Positions 42,544-51,509 of a stretch of DNA of 53,992 bases are shown piece by piece. Position 1 is the first letter of the stretch. The number at the start of each line of letters is the position of its first letter. Location: the NCBI GenBank assembly GCA_029762535.1, contig JARVGK010000021.1:1-53992 (forward strand), written 5' to 3'. A program made the translations under genes and the position numbers. The notes beneath the pieces are model-generated. The model was not told the origin of the DNA. It saw only the letters and a list, made by a program, of their open reading frames with translations, and ran no database searches. Source of the DNA: Thermoplasmatota archaeon. GTDB lineage: Archaea > Thermoplasmatota > Penumbrarchaeia > Penumbrarchaeales > Penumbrarchaeaceae.

Positions 42544-43887
42544 TCACTTATCGTAGGTCCTCGGATCGGTCCCCCTGATTATTTCGCTGACTGCGTCCTG
42601 GTTGAAACCTTTGTAGCCGAAATTTCTCTCTATGATCTCCATGTGGCCTCCCGGCGCCCCCGAGGACATGAACCTGTCGAAGGTCGGCCCGTCTATCATG
42701 CCTGAATCCGAAAGAGACCTGCATTTGATCTCGCTCAGGCCCCATCTCGCGGCTCTGGTGAAGCACTGCCTCAGATGAGGAAGGTCCGAGAAGGGGTCCA
42801 TGGAATCGATACCCTCCTTCTTCAGGTCGGCCCTCATCCTGAGAAACGACGATCTGACGGCCAAGTGATGCAGGCCCGCCTCCATGACGCTCTCCCCGTG
42901 TATCTCCACCCACAGACCGACCGTTCCAGGTCGGTCGGTCCCTTTCCCGCCTCCGGAGATCACGTCCTCGACCGATTCCTCGGGCCCCATATCCACATCG
43001 GCGAAGACCACGGAGCCGGTTATCGGATGCTCCATTACCTGGGCGCCCCATCCCGCGTCCTTGCCGGCCCTGAAGGTCTCCCTTCGGACCATCCCGATGG
43101 ATCCCAGCAGTGCGAGCAGCTTGCCGAAGCGCTCCCTGGAGCACCTGTAGGTGTGATGGTCGGCATTGGAAAGCCCCAATCCGATCCTGTCCTGCCTCGA
43201 TCTCTGGAACGCGCCGTCAGGGTTGCGGTGCAGCCAGAACTGCCTCTCGGCCCTGAAGAAGGCGTCGGCGAGCCTGGGTCCCGAGATCTCCTTGAGCAGT
43301 TCGTCGAAGGTCCCCTGCAGCTCCTTTATCCCGTCATCGGGATCCGGGTGGTCCCTGCGCCTTTTCAAAAGCCCGACGATAGCGCCCTGGTAGAGGTTCA
43401 GGTCGTCGCTCTCCCTCAACGAGAAACCGCTGTCGCCCCTTCTCTCGACGGCTTTGAGCATGAGGCCCCCTTCCTTTCGAACGTCCATGGTCCTGCATGG
43501 AGCGAGCCTCTCGCCGTCGATGGGAGCTCCCAAAGAGTTAACCCTTGCGAACTCGTCTATGTTCTCGACGGAGATCGCGAGGTCCATACCATCGGGCCCG
43601 CCTATTAGGATCGGGGGAAGGATCGAGGATGATGACCTCAGGACCGTGATGCCGTCATGGTCCTCGTGCATGTTCCAACCTGACCCTATAAGGGCCTGGA
43701 CATCCACCGTCCCCTCATCCGCTCGAATATGGTCGATCCAGTCCGCGAACCTGGTCGCTGTCGAATCCTCTATCTTGAGGGATAGGTCTCGCGCGTAGCG
43801 GTTGCCCGAGAGGAAACCCTCGACCAGGCCCTTGATGATCCCGTCGGCGTTGGGCTCTATCTTCCATTCGCTGTCCGAGCTTGTCAT
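42544..43887 (-). CDS. Uncharacterised protein with VOC-like metal-binding region
   Basis: 447 residues, no recognised family. The region about 235-345 is conserved-looking: NADHHTYRCSRERFG, GWGAQVMEHP, VVFADVDMGP, GTVGLWVEIHGES and GLHHLAVRSSF. Paired histidines, a glutamate and the strand order resemble vicinal-oxygen-chelate enzymes (glyoxalase/dioxygenase). A PHLRQCFTRAARW segment follows. The N-terminal half is also unassigned. Its coupling to the FAD oxidase gene 15 bases downstream suggests a shared hydroxyacid or oxo-acid pathway, which is inference only. Confidence 0.65.
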   Translation of the reverse strand: MTSSDSEWKIEPNADGIIKGLVEGFLSGNRYARDLSLKIEDSTATRFADWIDHIRADEGTVDVQALIGSGWNMHEDHDGITVLRSSSSILPPILIGGPDGMDLAISVENIDEFARVNSLGAPIDGERLAPCRTMDVRKEGGLMLKAVERRGDSGFSLRESDDLNLYQGAIVGLLKRRRDHPDPDDGIKELQGTFDELLKEISGPRLADAFFRAERQFWLHRNPDGAFQRSRQDRIGLGLSNADHHTYRCSRERFGKLLALLGSIGMVRRETFRAGKDAGWGAQVMEHPITGSVVFADVDMGPEESVEDVISGGGKGTDRPGTVGLWVEIHGESVMEAGLHHLAVRSSFLRMRADLKKEGIDSMDPFSDLPHLRQCFTRAARWGLSEIKCRSLSDSGMIDGPTFDRFMSSGAPGGHMEIIERNFGYKGFNQDAVSEIIRGTDPRTYDK

Positions 43888-43960
43888 CGGATGCTTCCCT
43901 ATAGGTCAAAGGTACGACAACATATCCATTTTGTCCCTTTCCGGGAGATGTCTTTGAAGC

Positions 43961-44578
43961 TCACTTAGATGCCTTTTCCGCCCTCTTACTCTTCCAAAGG
44001 GCGTAGAACGAAGTCGTGTCCCTGTCCACGTCCCCGAAGAATCCCCATAGCATCATCTCCTCCATGAAGCCGATGATGTAGAGTATGATGAGCCCCGCGA
44101 TCAATAGTGTCGTATCCATGAAGTACGTCAGGATGAAGAGGAACAGGACCAGGACCGCGCATAGCCTCAAGAGCGACGTATGCATCAGCACGGGTTGTCC
44201 AAGCTTTATCCACGAGAAGACGAAGGATATCCCAAGGAGCGAGAACATCACGTAAAGGAGATACATGTTGTTGAGAATGACCGCCGGGAACATGTAGTAG
44301 ATGAAGAAGGCCGTCGAGATGTAGAATAGAAGGTCGGCTATCGAATCCAGGGTCTTTCCTATCTCGGAGGATTGATCGAACCTTCTCGCGAACTTGCCGT
44401 CGAGATAATCCGTGGAGGCTATTATGATGTATGCCACGAACATGGTCTTTCTCATGTCCAGGAGGACAAGGAGATATAGAAGTGGCAAAAGCACGATCCT
44501 CGATACAGAAAGCGTATTGGGTATGTTTATGTACTCTCTCTTGAGATCCACGAGCCCACCCTTCATCTTCAGTGACAT
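43961..44578 (-). CDS. CDP-alcohol phosphatidyltransferase
   Basis: 205 residues, about six membrane helices. The full family motif is present: D-x2-D-G-x2-A-R-x8-G-x3-D-x3-D in DYLDGKFARR to IGKTLDSIAD. These membrane enzymes attach a polar head group to CDP-archaeol; the alcohol (glycerol phosphate, inositol phosphate or serine) cannot be read. The start is uncertain. TATAAATA at about 44583-44590 lies too close to ATG 44578; ATG 44566 or GTG 44551 (just before the conserved NIPNTLSVSR) fit the promoter better. Confidence 0.88.
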   Translation of the reverse strand: MSLKMKGGLVDLKREYINIPNTLSVSRIVLLPLLYLLVLLDMRKTMFVAYIIIASTDYLDGKFARRFDQSSEIGKTLDSIADLLFYISTAFFIYYMFPAVILNNMYLLYVMFSLLGISFVFSWIKLGQPVLMHTSLLRLCAVLVLFLFILTYFMDTTLLIAGLIILYIIGFMEEMMLWGFFGDVDRDTTSFYALWKSKRAEKASK

Positions 44579-44620
44579 TCTGATATTTATAGAAAACCTT
44601 TTGAGGGGCCAGAGATGGGA

Positions 44621-45121
44621 TCACCAGCTGTTGAGATGGACCCTGTCCTCATCTATGCCTTTGTGAGGTTCTTTCTTCTCATCAGGATATCCCGCGATCA
44701 TGAGCGAGAAGGGGACGATGTTCTCAGGAACTTTCAAAAGACGGGAAAAACCCTCGATCCTCTCCTTCCTCGGATATATCCCGCACCATACGGACCCCAA
44801 ACCCAGCCCGGTGCATGCGAGGAGCATGTTCTGCATGGCGGCCGAGCAGTCCTGGGAATAGTAGCCAGGCTCGGTCTGAACTTTGCTGTCCGCGCATACG
44901 ACGATGGCAAGAGGCGCCCTGCTCGCCATCGCGGCATAGGGGTGGATCTTTGGTATGGCCCCGATGACATCCCTGTCCGTTATCACAACGAAATGGCACG
45001 GCCTCCTGTTCATCGCAGACGGCGCCGCCATGGCCGATTCGAGGATCCTATCGATGTTATCCTTGGGCACCCCCTCCGTCCTGTACTTCCGAATGCTCCT
45101 TCGATCAAGCAATATGTCCAT
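44621..45121 (-). CDS. Nitroreductase-family flavoprotein
   Basis: 166 residues, FMN-dependent nitroreductase fold. Diagnostic segments are DILLDRRSIRKYR, APSAMNRRPCHFVVI, the central DCSAAMQNMLLACTGLGLGSVWCG, and IAGYPDEKK at the C-terminus. Members reduce nitro compounds, quinones or flavins using NAD(P)H. ATG at 45121 is preferred because DILLDRRS is the normal family start; the frame extends to 45139. It is divergent from the DUF6485 gene. Confidence 0.88.
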   Translation of the reverse strand: MDILLDRRSIRKYRTEGVPKDNIDRILESAMAAPSAMNRRPCHFVVITDRDVIGAIPKIHPYAAMASRAPLAIVVCADSKVQTEPGYYSQDCSAAMQNMLLACTGLGLGSVWCGIYPRKERIEGFSRLLKVPENIVPFSLMIAGYPDEKKEPHKGIDEDRVHLNSW

Positions 45122-45236
45122 GGACCTTCGCCTCATCAACAGTTATGGTATACGGGATAGAAAACGGTTTCCTAAAAGTAAAAGGCCGTTCCAAGCGCTG
45201 AAAACCTATAAGACCGAAAGGGCATATTCACGCCGC

Positions 45237-45437
45237 ATGTCCTGCGAGAACAGGAGGATCGCCATCGACTGCCCCTGCACTTATCTATCATGCTCCAGGC
45301 ACGGCTGCTGCTGCGAGTGCGTGGAATACCATCGCAGGAGCGGTGAGCTGCCCGGATGCTACTTCACCAAGGAGACGGAGAGGGACTACGACCGCTCCAT
45401 AGAGCATTATCTGAGGACATCAAGGGGCATGTCCTGA
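45237..45437 (+). CDS. Small Cys-rich DUF6485 protein
   Basis: 66 residues with eight cysteines arranged as CPCTYLSCSRHGCCCECVEYH followed by GELPGCYF and TERDYDRSIEHY, the DUF6485 pattern. It probably binds zinc or an Fe-S cluster; no function is known. CCTATAAGACC centred about 27 bases before the ATG suggests a leaderless transcript. It converges on the acyl-CoA synthetase gene with 23 bases between stops. Confidence 0.8.
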   Translation: MSCENRRIAIDCPCTYLSCSRHGCCCECVEYHRRSGELPGCYFTKETERDYDRSIEHYLRTSRGMS

Positions 45438-45460
45438 ACCCGGAACGATTATCGATCATT

Positions 45461-47530
45461 TCATATGCCGAACCTGACGCGGGCATCGGCCGCAGCGATG
45501 CCTGATGGGGACGCCATCAAGGGGTTGACCTCGATCTCCTCGATCCTGTCGTTCAATAGAAGTAATTCTCCGAGCCTGATGATAGCCTCAGCGATGGAAC
45601 CTTTATCGATTGGACCAGATCCGCGGAAGCCTTCCATGATCTCTCCGGCCCTGGTCTCGGAGATCATCATCAGGGCGTCCTCCATGCTCAGAGGAGCGGT
45701 CCTGAAAGAAACGTCGTCGATGACCTCGACCATCGTCCCTCCAAGCCCGAACATCACGCAGGGTCCGAACACGGGGTCCCTGACGGCCCCGATTATCAGT
45801 TCCACCCCTTTGAGCTGCTCCATCAACAGGGCGCTCTTCGATATACTCGATAGGTCCCGGTATTTCTCTAAAAGCCCGGATACGGACCCGATCCCGAGGA
45901 CCACGGCTCCGGCTTCTGTCTTGTGCACGATGTCCGCGGAGAGGGCCTTGAGGACGAACGGACCCTTTGAACCGTCCACTGCGGCCTTCAGGCCCTCCTC
46001 GTCATGAACGACCCACCTTCTGGCGGTCGGGATCCCGGCCCGTTCGATCATGTCGAGGGCCGAAGCCGCGTCCATGAAGCCAGGTTTGTTCTCCCCAAGA
46101 TGGATGGTGAGGCCTTCGGTGGGTCCGGAGGACCTGTTGGAATTGGTCGGGGTGCGTTTTTTCGACCTGGAGGATCGGATCAGGGCCGATAGCGATGACA
46201 CCGCCTCCTCCGGATAATAAAAAGCCTGGATCCCCTCAGCTCCGAGACGCTTTATCTGTTCGATCGCATCGCTGCCGCCGAACGAGCAGAGAAGGACCGG
46301 TTTCCCGGCGCCTCCGACGGTTCTGACGATGCCTTTTGTGAAATCGTCCATGTCGGCCCCCGCCGTCGGGGAGTATATCCCGATCACGGATCCGATCGAG
46401 GGCTCCTCGATGGCCTTTTTCAGGCCTTTCAGGTATGACCCATACGGGGCCTGGGCGGTTATGTCCACCGGGTTGTTCATCGTCGCATAGGCGGGGAAAA
46501 TGCTTCCCATCTCCCTTTCTATCCATTCGACGTCATCGTAGAGGGGGATCCCGTTCTCCATGAGCCCGTCAACAGTGATCGCGCCGAGGCCTCCTCCGTT
46601 GGTGATTAATAGGACCTCCTCCCTCTCCGGGACGGGAAGGTTGATCAAGGCCCTCGTCCAGTCGAGGGCCTCCCTGATAGATCCCGCCCTCAGGACCCCT
46701 GATTGGCGAAAGGCTCCATCGAATATCCTATCCCTCCCCGCAAGGGATGCCGTGTGCGATCTGACAACGCGCGCGCCCTCCTCGGTCCTGCCCGACTTGA
46801 GGACTATGATGGGTTTTGACCTCGAGAGATCATCGATGACGGACTGGAACCTCCGTCCGTCTTTGAGGCCTTCTATGTACATGAGAATGGCGTCAGTGTT
46901 GGGATCGCTGCAGAAGAAAGAGAGGAGATCGACGTCGTCGATGTCCGCCTTGTTGCCCGTGGAGACCACGCCCGAGACGCCTATGCCCTCGTCGAACACC
47001 TTGCCCATGAGGGAGGCCCCTAAAGCTCCCGACTGGGTTATGATGGCGACCCTGCCAGGCAGGACGCGGGAGGGTCCGAACTGGGCGTTGAGGCTCGAGG
47101 GTGTGTATATGAAACCGAACACGTTCGGACCGAGGATCCTCATGCCATGCCTCCTCGCGGTGTTCACCAGCTCCTCCTCCCCTTCGGCGTTACCTGCCTC
47201 GCCGAACCCGGCGGAGACCACGATGCCGAAGGGGATCCCGGCCCTGCCGCAGCGGTCGATGGCCTCATTGGCCATCGCCGCGGGCAGGGCGATGATGGCA
47301 AGGTCCGGCACATCGGGGAGGTCGAGGACGTCCGCGTATGCGGTCCTTCCCAGGATCTCCCCGCCACGGGGGTTGACGGGGAATACCGATCCGGAAAAAC
47401 CTCCTTCAATTATATTCCTCATCAGCTTGTGGCCCAATTTGGAGGGTTCGGAGGAGGCGCCGATGACCGCGATGGAGCGGGGCGAGAAGAACCTGTCCAT
47501 ATCGATGGAGGGGCATGTGCTATCGGACAT
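45461..47530 (-). CDS. Acyl-CoA synthetase, ADP-forming (fused alpha and beta subunits)
   Basis: 689 residues. Converts acyl-CoA, ADP and phosphate to acid, CoA and ATP, the energy-conserving last step of peptide and sugar fermentation in archaea. The alpha part (about 1-455) has the CoA-binding motif SIAVIGASSEPSKLGH, ITQSGALGAS, and the phosphohistidine in RSHTASLAG. The beta part (about 475-689) is an ATP-grasp domain with FVLKALSADIVHKTEAGAV and FGLGGTMVEV, ending IEEIEVNPL. Substrate choice is not readable. GATAAAATAG at about 47553-47562 reads as a TATA box about 28 bases before the ATG, so the mRNA is probably leaderless. Confidence 0.93.
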   Translation of the reverse strand: MSDSTCPSIDMDRFFSPRSIAVIGASSEPSKLGHKLMRNIIEGGFSGSVFPVNPRGGEILGRTAYADVLDLPDVPDLAIIALPAAMANEAIDRCGRAGIPFGIVVSAGFGEAGNAEGEEELVNTARRHGMRILGPNVFGFIYTPSSLNAQFGPSRVLPGRVAIITQSGALGASLMGKVFDEGIGVSGVVSTGNKADIDDVDLLSFFCSDPNTDAILMYIEGLKDGRRFQSVIDDLSRSKPIIVLKSGRTEEGARVVRSHTASLAGRDRIFDGAFRQSGVLRAGSIREALDWTRALINLPVPEREEVLLITNGGGLGAITVDGLMENGIPLYDDVEWIEREMGSIFPAYATMNNPVDITAQAPYGSYLKGLKKAIEEPSIGSVIGIYSPTAGADMDDFTKGIVRTVGGAGKPVLLCSFGGSDAIEQIKRLGAEGIQAFYYPEEAVSSLSALIRSSRSKKRTPTNSNRSSGPTEGLTIHLGENKPGFMDAASALDMIERAGIPTARRWVVHDEEGLKAAVDGSKGPFVLKALSADIVHKTEAGAVVLGIGSVSGLLEKYRDLSSISKSALLMEQLKGVELIIGAVRDPVFGPCVMFGLGGTMVEVIDDVSFRTAPLSMEDALMMISETRAGEIMEGFRGSGPIDKGSIAEAIIRLGELLLLNDRIEEIEVNPLMASPSGIAAADARVRFGI

Positions 47531-47656
47531 GGGACAGGCTATCGTATGGTGAGATAAAATAGCTCCCCCTTATCCCGATGTGGGATCCTCACTTATTGTG
47601 ATTCCTTATAGACCAATCACCCCTATAGCATAATAAATATATGGACTATGTATTTG

Positions 47657-47696
47657 ATATAATATAATATAATATAATATAATATAATATAATATA
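47657..47696. repeat. Pentanucleotide repeat (AATAT, about eight copies) in a promoter region
   Basis: Seven uninterrupted AATAT units (47661-47695) with a partial unit on each side make a 40-base tract. It lies 60-100 bases before the GTG start at 47756. Every unit can serve as a TATA-like element, so copy-number change would move or alter the promoter. Further TATA-like TATATATC and ATTATATATTTT follow before the start. The rest of 47531-47755 holds no gene. Confidence 0.75.
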
Positions 47697-47755
47697 TTGC
47701 CTATATATCAGTAGTATTATATATTTTGAGGATACTCCTACCATAGGTGGTTCAA

Positions 47756-50700
47756 GTGAGAGGGATCCCGATCGCATATTTCGTCAGCTTTTTGATAATG
47801 GCAATGCCGCTTCTGACCATGATAGAAGCAAACGGAAGCATACAGATCGACTTCATGTACCTTACAAATAATTCGGATCTCAGAGCATACTGGAGCTTCG
47901 ACGAGAACTCCGGAGATACGGTCTATGACCTCTCGGACAATGCCAATCACGGGGTTTTCGCATCGGATAGATCAGAGCCCTTCCCATGGATGTATCCTCA
48001 AAGGACAGGGAACAGTCTGTATGGAAGAGGGTTGAAGTTCGAGGAACAGGAAAGTGAGCAGGGGATCTACGGCAACAACATGCATGTACTGCCTCCGGAC
48101 GGTCATCGATGGGTCGAGGTGGAGAATACCGGCAATAGCCTGGACATCATAGGTATCGAGAACTTCTATCTTGACACATGGATCTTTCCTTACAGCTACA
48201 CTGATGCCTCTATGACGGAGGTGACAGACCTTGGAGGAAATGAAGAGGTCGTTGACTGCAGTGTGAGCAATGTTATCATCAGCAAGATCACAGAGGATGA
48301 GGAAGGAGGTCCTGTTCAGGATGTGGATGATATCGCTCCCGGCAGCTTCCAGCTGGGTTTCAATCACACGGGATCGGGCCAGGTGGAGTTCAGGCTATAT
48401 GAAACCAATCGTTACAATCCTCCGATCCAGTTGATATCCCCTGACCCTTTATCGACATATAACTGGCACAGGATCACCGTGACCGGAACATATAGTTTTT
48501 TTTTGGGGCAGTCAAGATACGACCTGTCTCTTTTTATCGACGGCATCCCTGTGGATTCGACCAATACGACATTATTCAACCGTCAGGAAAACTCTGATAT
48601 GGTAACGATCGGGGCGGATCCCCGGTCGTATGCTCTGATCAAGGATGGGGATAACAATTACGGGATGCAGGAAAGGTATGCCCAGTTCTACGGGATCATC
48701 GATCATATCATGTTCTCCTACCGATCACCCTATCAGCAGAATTTTATCTGCGGTGAACATCTGCACGTGGGAGAGATAGTTGGAAAGTATGATTTCGATG
48801 AGGGGGCCGGTCATCTTGCTCACGATCAGTCGAATTATGACAGGACCTTAACGTTAAACAATGTGGAATATGCGCCCGAATGGGGATGGGATGAGAGATG
48901 GGGCCATTGTCTGGATTTCAATTATGTGTATGATCCATTGAGACAGATCGGTTATCAGGATTCTTTTCAGATCGAGGATTCGCCCGAGTTCAGTTCCGAG
49001 TATGGAGGGGTAGGTATAGGTTTCAAGTTCAAACCCGATAATTATTGTCCCTATCTCACATTCATCATCGGAAAGACGACGTCCGTTAATCAAGGCAGTA
49101 GTATATGCGGTTTCACCTGGGCGTTCTGGTATTCACCTTCCAATAGCCAGATATATTTCGAGATCAATTACTATTCTCAGGGGATGAATTCCACCAATTA
49201 TGCAGTATATGGTTCTCCGAATGATGATTCGGAATGGATAGATGTTTATGGCTACACCGATTTTGGAAACACTGTTCAATTATATCTGAATGGAGAATAT
49301 GTGGATGGAACATCCATGTTGGGTGGATTCGGTCCGGAGATATCTGGTATAGACACGAAGATCCATATAGGATCCGCTCAATGGTTGAACACCAGCGGTA
49401 TTCAGCGTTGGGAACCATATAGGTATTTTCTGATGCCTTTTGATGATATCGAGGGTTACAGGGGATTGTTCGACGATCTCGTGTTCAGCCGCAATTGTCG
49501 CATCAACCAGGTTTCTGAGAGAGGTTTCTTCGACCTCGATACGGCAGTTTATGATCCCCAGAACGATGAATCGTATGTCGTTGACAAGTCCTCCAACGAT
49601 CACAAATTGATCAAAGACGGCATGGCAACATCAGCGTTGAACGGTGCTTTCGAAAACTGTCTGGCTTTCAATGGATCGACGAGCGACGTGTGGCGGATCG
49701 AGGAGTATGATATAATAGACCTGAGCGATTCCTTCACTATAGAGCTGTGGTTGAACCTCACCCTTGAGGGATCCCCTCGTACTCTCATATCTCAGGCCTC
49801 CGATGTCGAGAATACCAGAAGAAGCTTCGTTCTCGGCACGAATATAAGCGGTCATCCGTATTTCTCGGTCTATGACACGACCTCGAGCCAGACATTGACC
49901 GTCATCAGTCCGGTGGACCTCCTTCCCGATAACGTGTATCTGGGCAACTGGCATCATGTGATGGCCCGTTTCATTGATCGCGGAGGCGAGAACGGTGTGG
50001 ATGAGATATCTCTTCATGTCGATGGCTATCTGGATCCCGACTGCGTGTTGCGTCAGAGCAATATCGCCATCGAGGCAAGCACCCGGCCGATCCTGCTGGG
50101 CGGATCCAAGGGCAAGGACGAGGGCGATCCCTCGAATGTCTTCAATGGGACATTGGATGAATTGCGTTTCTGCCAGGGGGTAAGGACTTTATACGAGGAT
50201 TTCGATAATGACGGTATGTCCGATATCAACGAGATCATGCGCTCGACGATGTCCGATCAGTACCATCCTTACAGGCACAATTCGAGATGTGCATTCATTG
50301 CATCTGCTGTTTCCTACTTAGGTAACCAACAGACATTCCCTCCATCTGACTGGGGATTAACTCAGGAATCATTCGGTGATGATACTTATTATTATCGTTC
50401 CGGTATGGACATGTACAAATGCTTACGAGAATTGAACTATCAAGATGAGGACATCATATATTTGACAACATATTTGGGAATAGGTACAATTGATTTCACA
50501 TGGACACATAATGATGATGATTCATATTTAAAGTTGACAGATTTTGCAGGATTACAATTACCAATAATTAACGAATTTCCATTTCCTATAGATGGATTTT
50601 TAACATATAATAATATAAGAGCCATCCTGCAGAAATATGCTGTTGGAGGACAAATTGATATAGAGGTAGGAATGAGTACTGAATATTTAAATGATGAAGA

Positions 50701-51502
50701 AACTTTCCTCACACTCTTTGAAGAGATTACTATGACCAAATTGGACTCTCTTGATAATCTATTCCTGTATTACATAGATCATGGTGGTAATGGTAATGGT
50801 ATGCAGTATCCAGATCAACCTATAATACAAGACAAAATTGGAGAGCCAAACTATCAACATGATACTTTAATCAATAATGGAGATGATGAATATATTATGG
50901 TATTTGATATTGTTAAAGAATATAATAAGACTTACTATGTGAACGGCCAGTTGGCCAGGGACCCCTTAGGGAATCTTCTAACAAGGAATGTCCATGCTCT
51001 GATGAAGGTTAGATATTATGATGATCAGATTAGATACGATTTGGATAATATAAACGTAAAATATATTTCTTGTATAGTTCATGCATGCCATTCCGGCGGG
51101 TTCATAGAGGATCTCATGCATGAACCAAATCGTATTCTAATATCTTCATGCATGGAGACGGAGGTATCATATTCTTCCGGTCCGCTATTTACAGATTGGC
51201 TTAATGAAAGACATGCTGATTATTCTGGGGTAATGCCACCTGTGCCACAACCTCATAAATATATCGAAAATGCGGATAGGAATATTGCAAATGGAGGGCC
51301 GACATATTATCAAGCTTTAAAATTAGATGATTATTGTCCTTCATTTGTTGGAAATAATAATAATACTATAATTTCCATTCAAGAAATGTTTTTCAATTCA
51401 AAATATTCAGTAGCAATAGATCAATTACATTATATAAATTTACCTTATTATCATCCAACAATTATCATCGGGGGTATAATTCCTGAGCAAATATATCTGT
51501 AA
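47756..51502 (+). CDS. Exported LamG-repeat protein with caspase-fold (C13/clan CD-like) peptidase domain
   Basis: 1248 residues. Signal peptide at about 5-25 (AYFVSFLIMAMPLLTMIEA). Three LamG-like domains (about 35-320, 340-600, 615-815) with YWSFDENSGDTVYDLS, KYDFDEGAG and IELWLNLTLEG. A calcium-binding DFDNDGMSDINE segment (about 820) leads to a clan CD-like domain (about 835-1240): first strand RCAFIASAVSYLG, catalytic-type His in YYIDHGGNGNG, and Cys in IVHACHSGGF, the C13/caspase dyad. No membrane anchor is seen. The peptidase half is strikingly more AT-rich than the LamG half. GTG at 47756 follows AGGTGG by five bases; GTG at 47747 is an alternative. It ends seven bases before the next gene. 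Confidence 0.8.
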   Translation: MRGIPIAYFVSFLIMAMPLLTMIEANGSIQIDFMYLTNNSDLRAYWSFDENSGDTVYDLSDNANHGVFASDRSEPFPWMYPQRTGNSLYGRGLKFEEQESEQGIYGNNMHVLPPDGHRWVEVENTGNSLDIIGIENFYLDTWIFPYSYTDASMTEVTDLGGNEEVVDCSVSNVIISKITEDEEGGPVQDVDDIAPGSFQLGFNHTGSGQVEFRLYETNRYNPPIQLISPDPLSTYNWHRITVTGTYSFFLGQSRYDLSLFIDGIPVDSTNTTLFNRQENSDMVTIGADPRSYALIKDGDNNYGMQERYAQFYGIIDHIMFSYRSPYQQNFICGEHLHVGEIVGKYDFDEGAGHLAHDQSNYDRTLTLNNVEYAPEWGWDERWGHCLDFNYVYDPLRQIGYQDSFQIEDSPEFSSEYGGVGIGFKFKPDNYCPYLTFIIGKTTSVNQGSSICGFTWAFWYSPSNSQIYFEINYYSQGMNSTNYAVYGSPNDDSEWIDVYGYTDFGNTVQLYLNGEYVDGTSMLGGFGPEISGIDTKIHIGSAQWLNTSGIQRWEPYRYFLMPFDDIEGYRGLFDDLVFSRNCRINQVSERGFFDLDTAVYDPQNDESYVVDKSSNDHKLIKDGMATSALNGAFENCLAFNGSTSDVWRIEEYDIIDLSDSFTIELWLNLTLEGSPRTLISQASDVENTRRSFVLGTNISGHPYFSVYDTTSSQTLTVISPVDLLPDNVYLGNWHHVMARFIDRGGENGVDEISLHVDGYLDPDCVLRQSNIAIEASTRPILLGGSKGKDEGDPSNVFNGTLDELRFCQGVRTLYEDFDNDGMSDINEIMRSTMSDQYHPYRHNSRCAFIASAVSYLGNQQTFPPSDWGLTQESFGDDTYYYRSGMDMYKCLRELNYQDEDIIYLTTYLGIGTIDFTWTHNDDDSYLKLTDFAGLQLPIINEFPFPIDGFLTYNNIRAILQKYAVGGQIDIEVGMSTEYLNDEETFLTLFEEITMTKLDSLDNLFLYYIDHGGNGNGMQYPDQPIIQDKIGEPNYQHDTLINNGDDEYIMVFDIVKEYNKTYYVNGQLARDPLGNLLTRNVHALMKVRYYDDQIRYDLDNINVKYISCIVHACHSGGFIEDLMHEPNRILISSCMETEVSYSSGPLFTDWLNERHADYSGVMPPVPQPHKYIENADRNIANGGPTYYQALKLDDYCPSFVGNNNNTIISIQEMFFNSKYSVAIDQLHYINLPYYHPTIIIGGIIPEQIYL
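48496..48504 (+). repeat. T9 homopolymer inside the LamG/caspase-fold gene
   Basis: Nine T followed by four G encode part of YSFFLGQ within the first LamG domain. A one-base slip would truncate the protein well before the peptidase domain. Confidence 0.6.
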
Positions 51503-51509
51503 TAGAATA

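Noticed and set aside
42544..43887. 2-oxoadipate dioxygenase (HglS/YdcJ, DUF1338) next to a 2-hydroxyglutarate dehydrogenase
   Set aside because: Length and neighbourhood fit the known D-lysine pathway pair, but I do not see the DUF1338 motifs in the sequence; the histidine-rich core differs.
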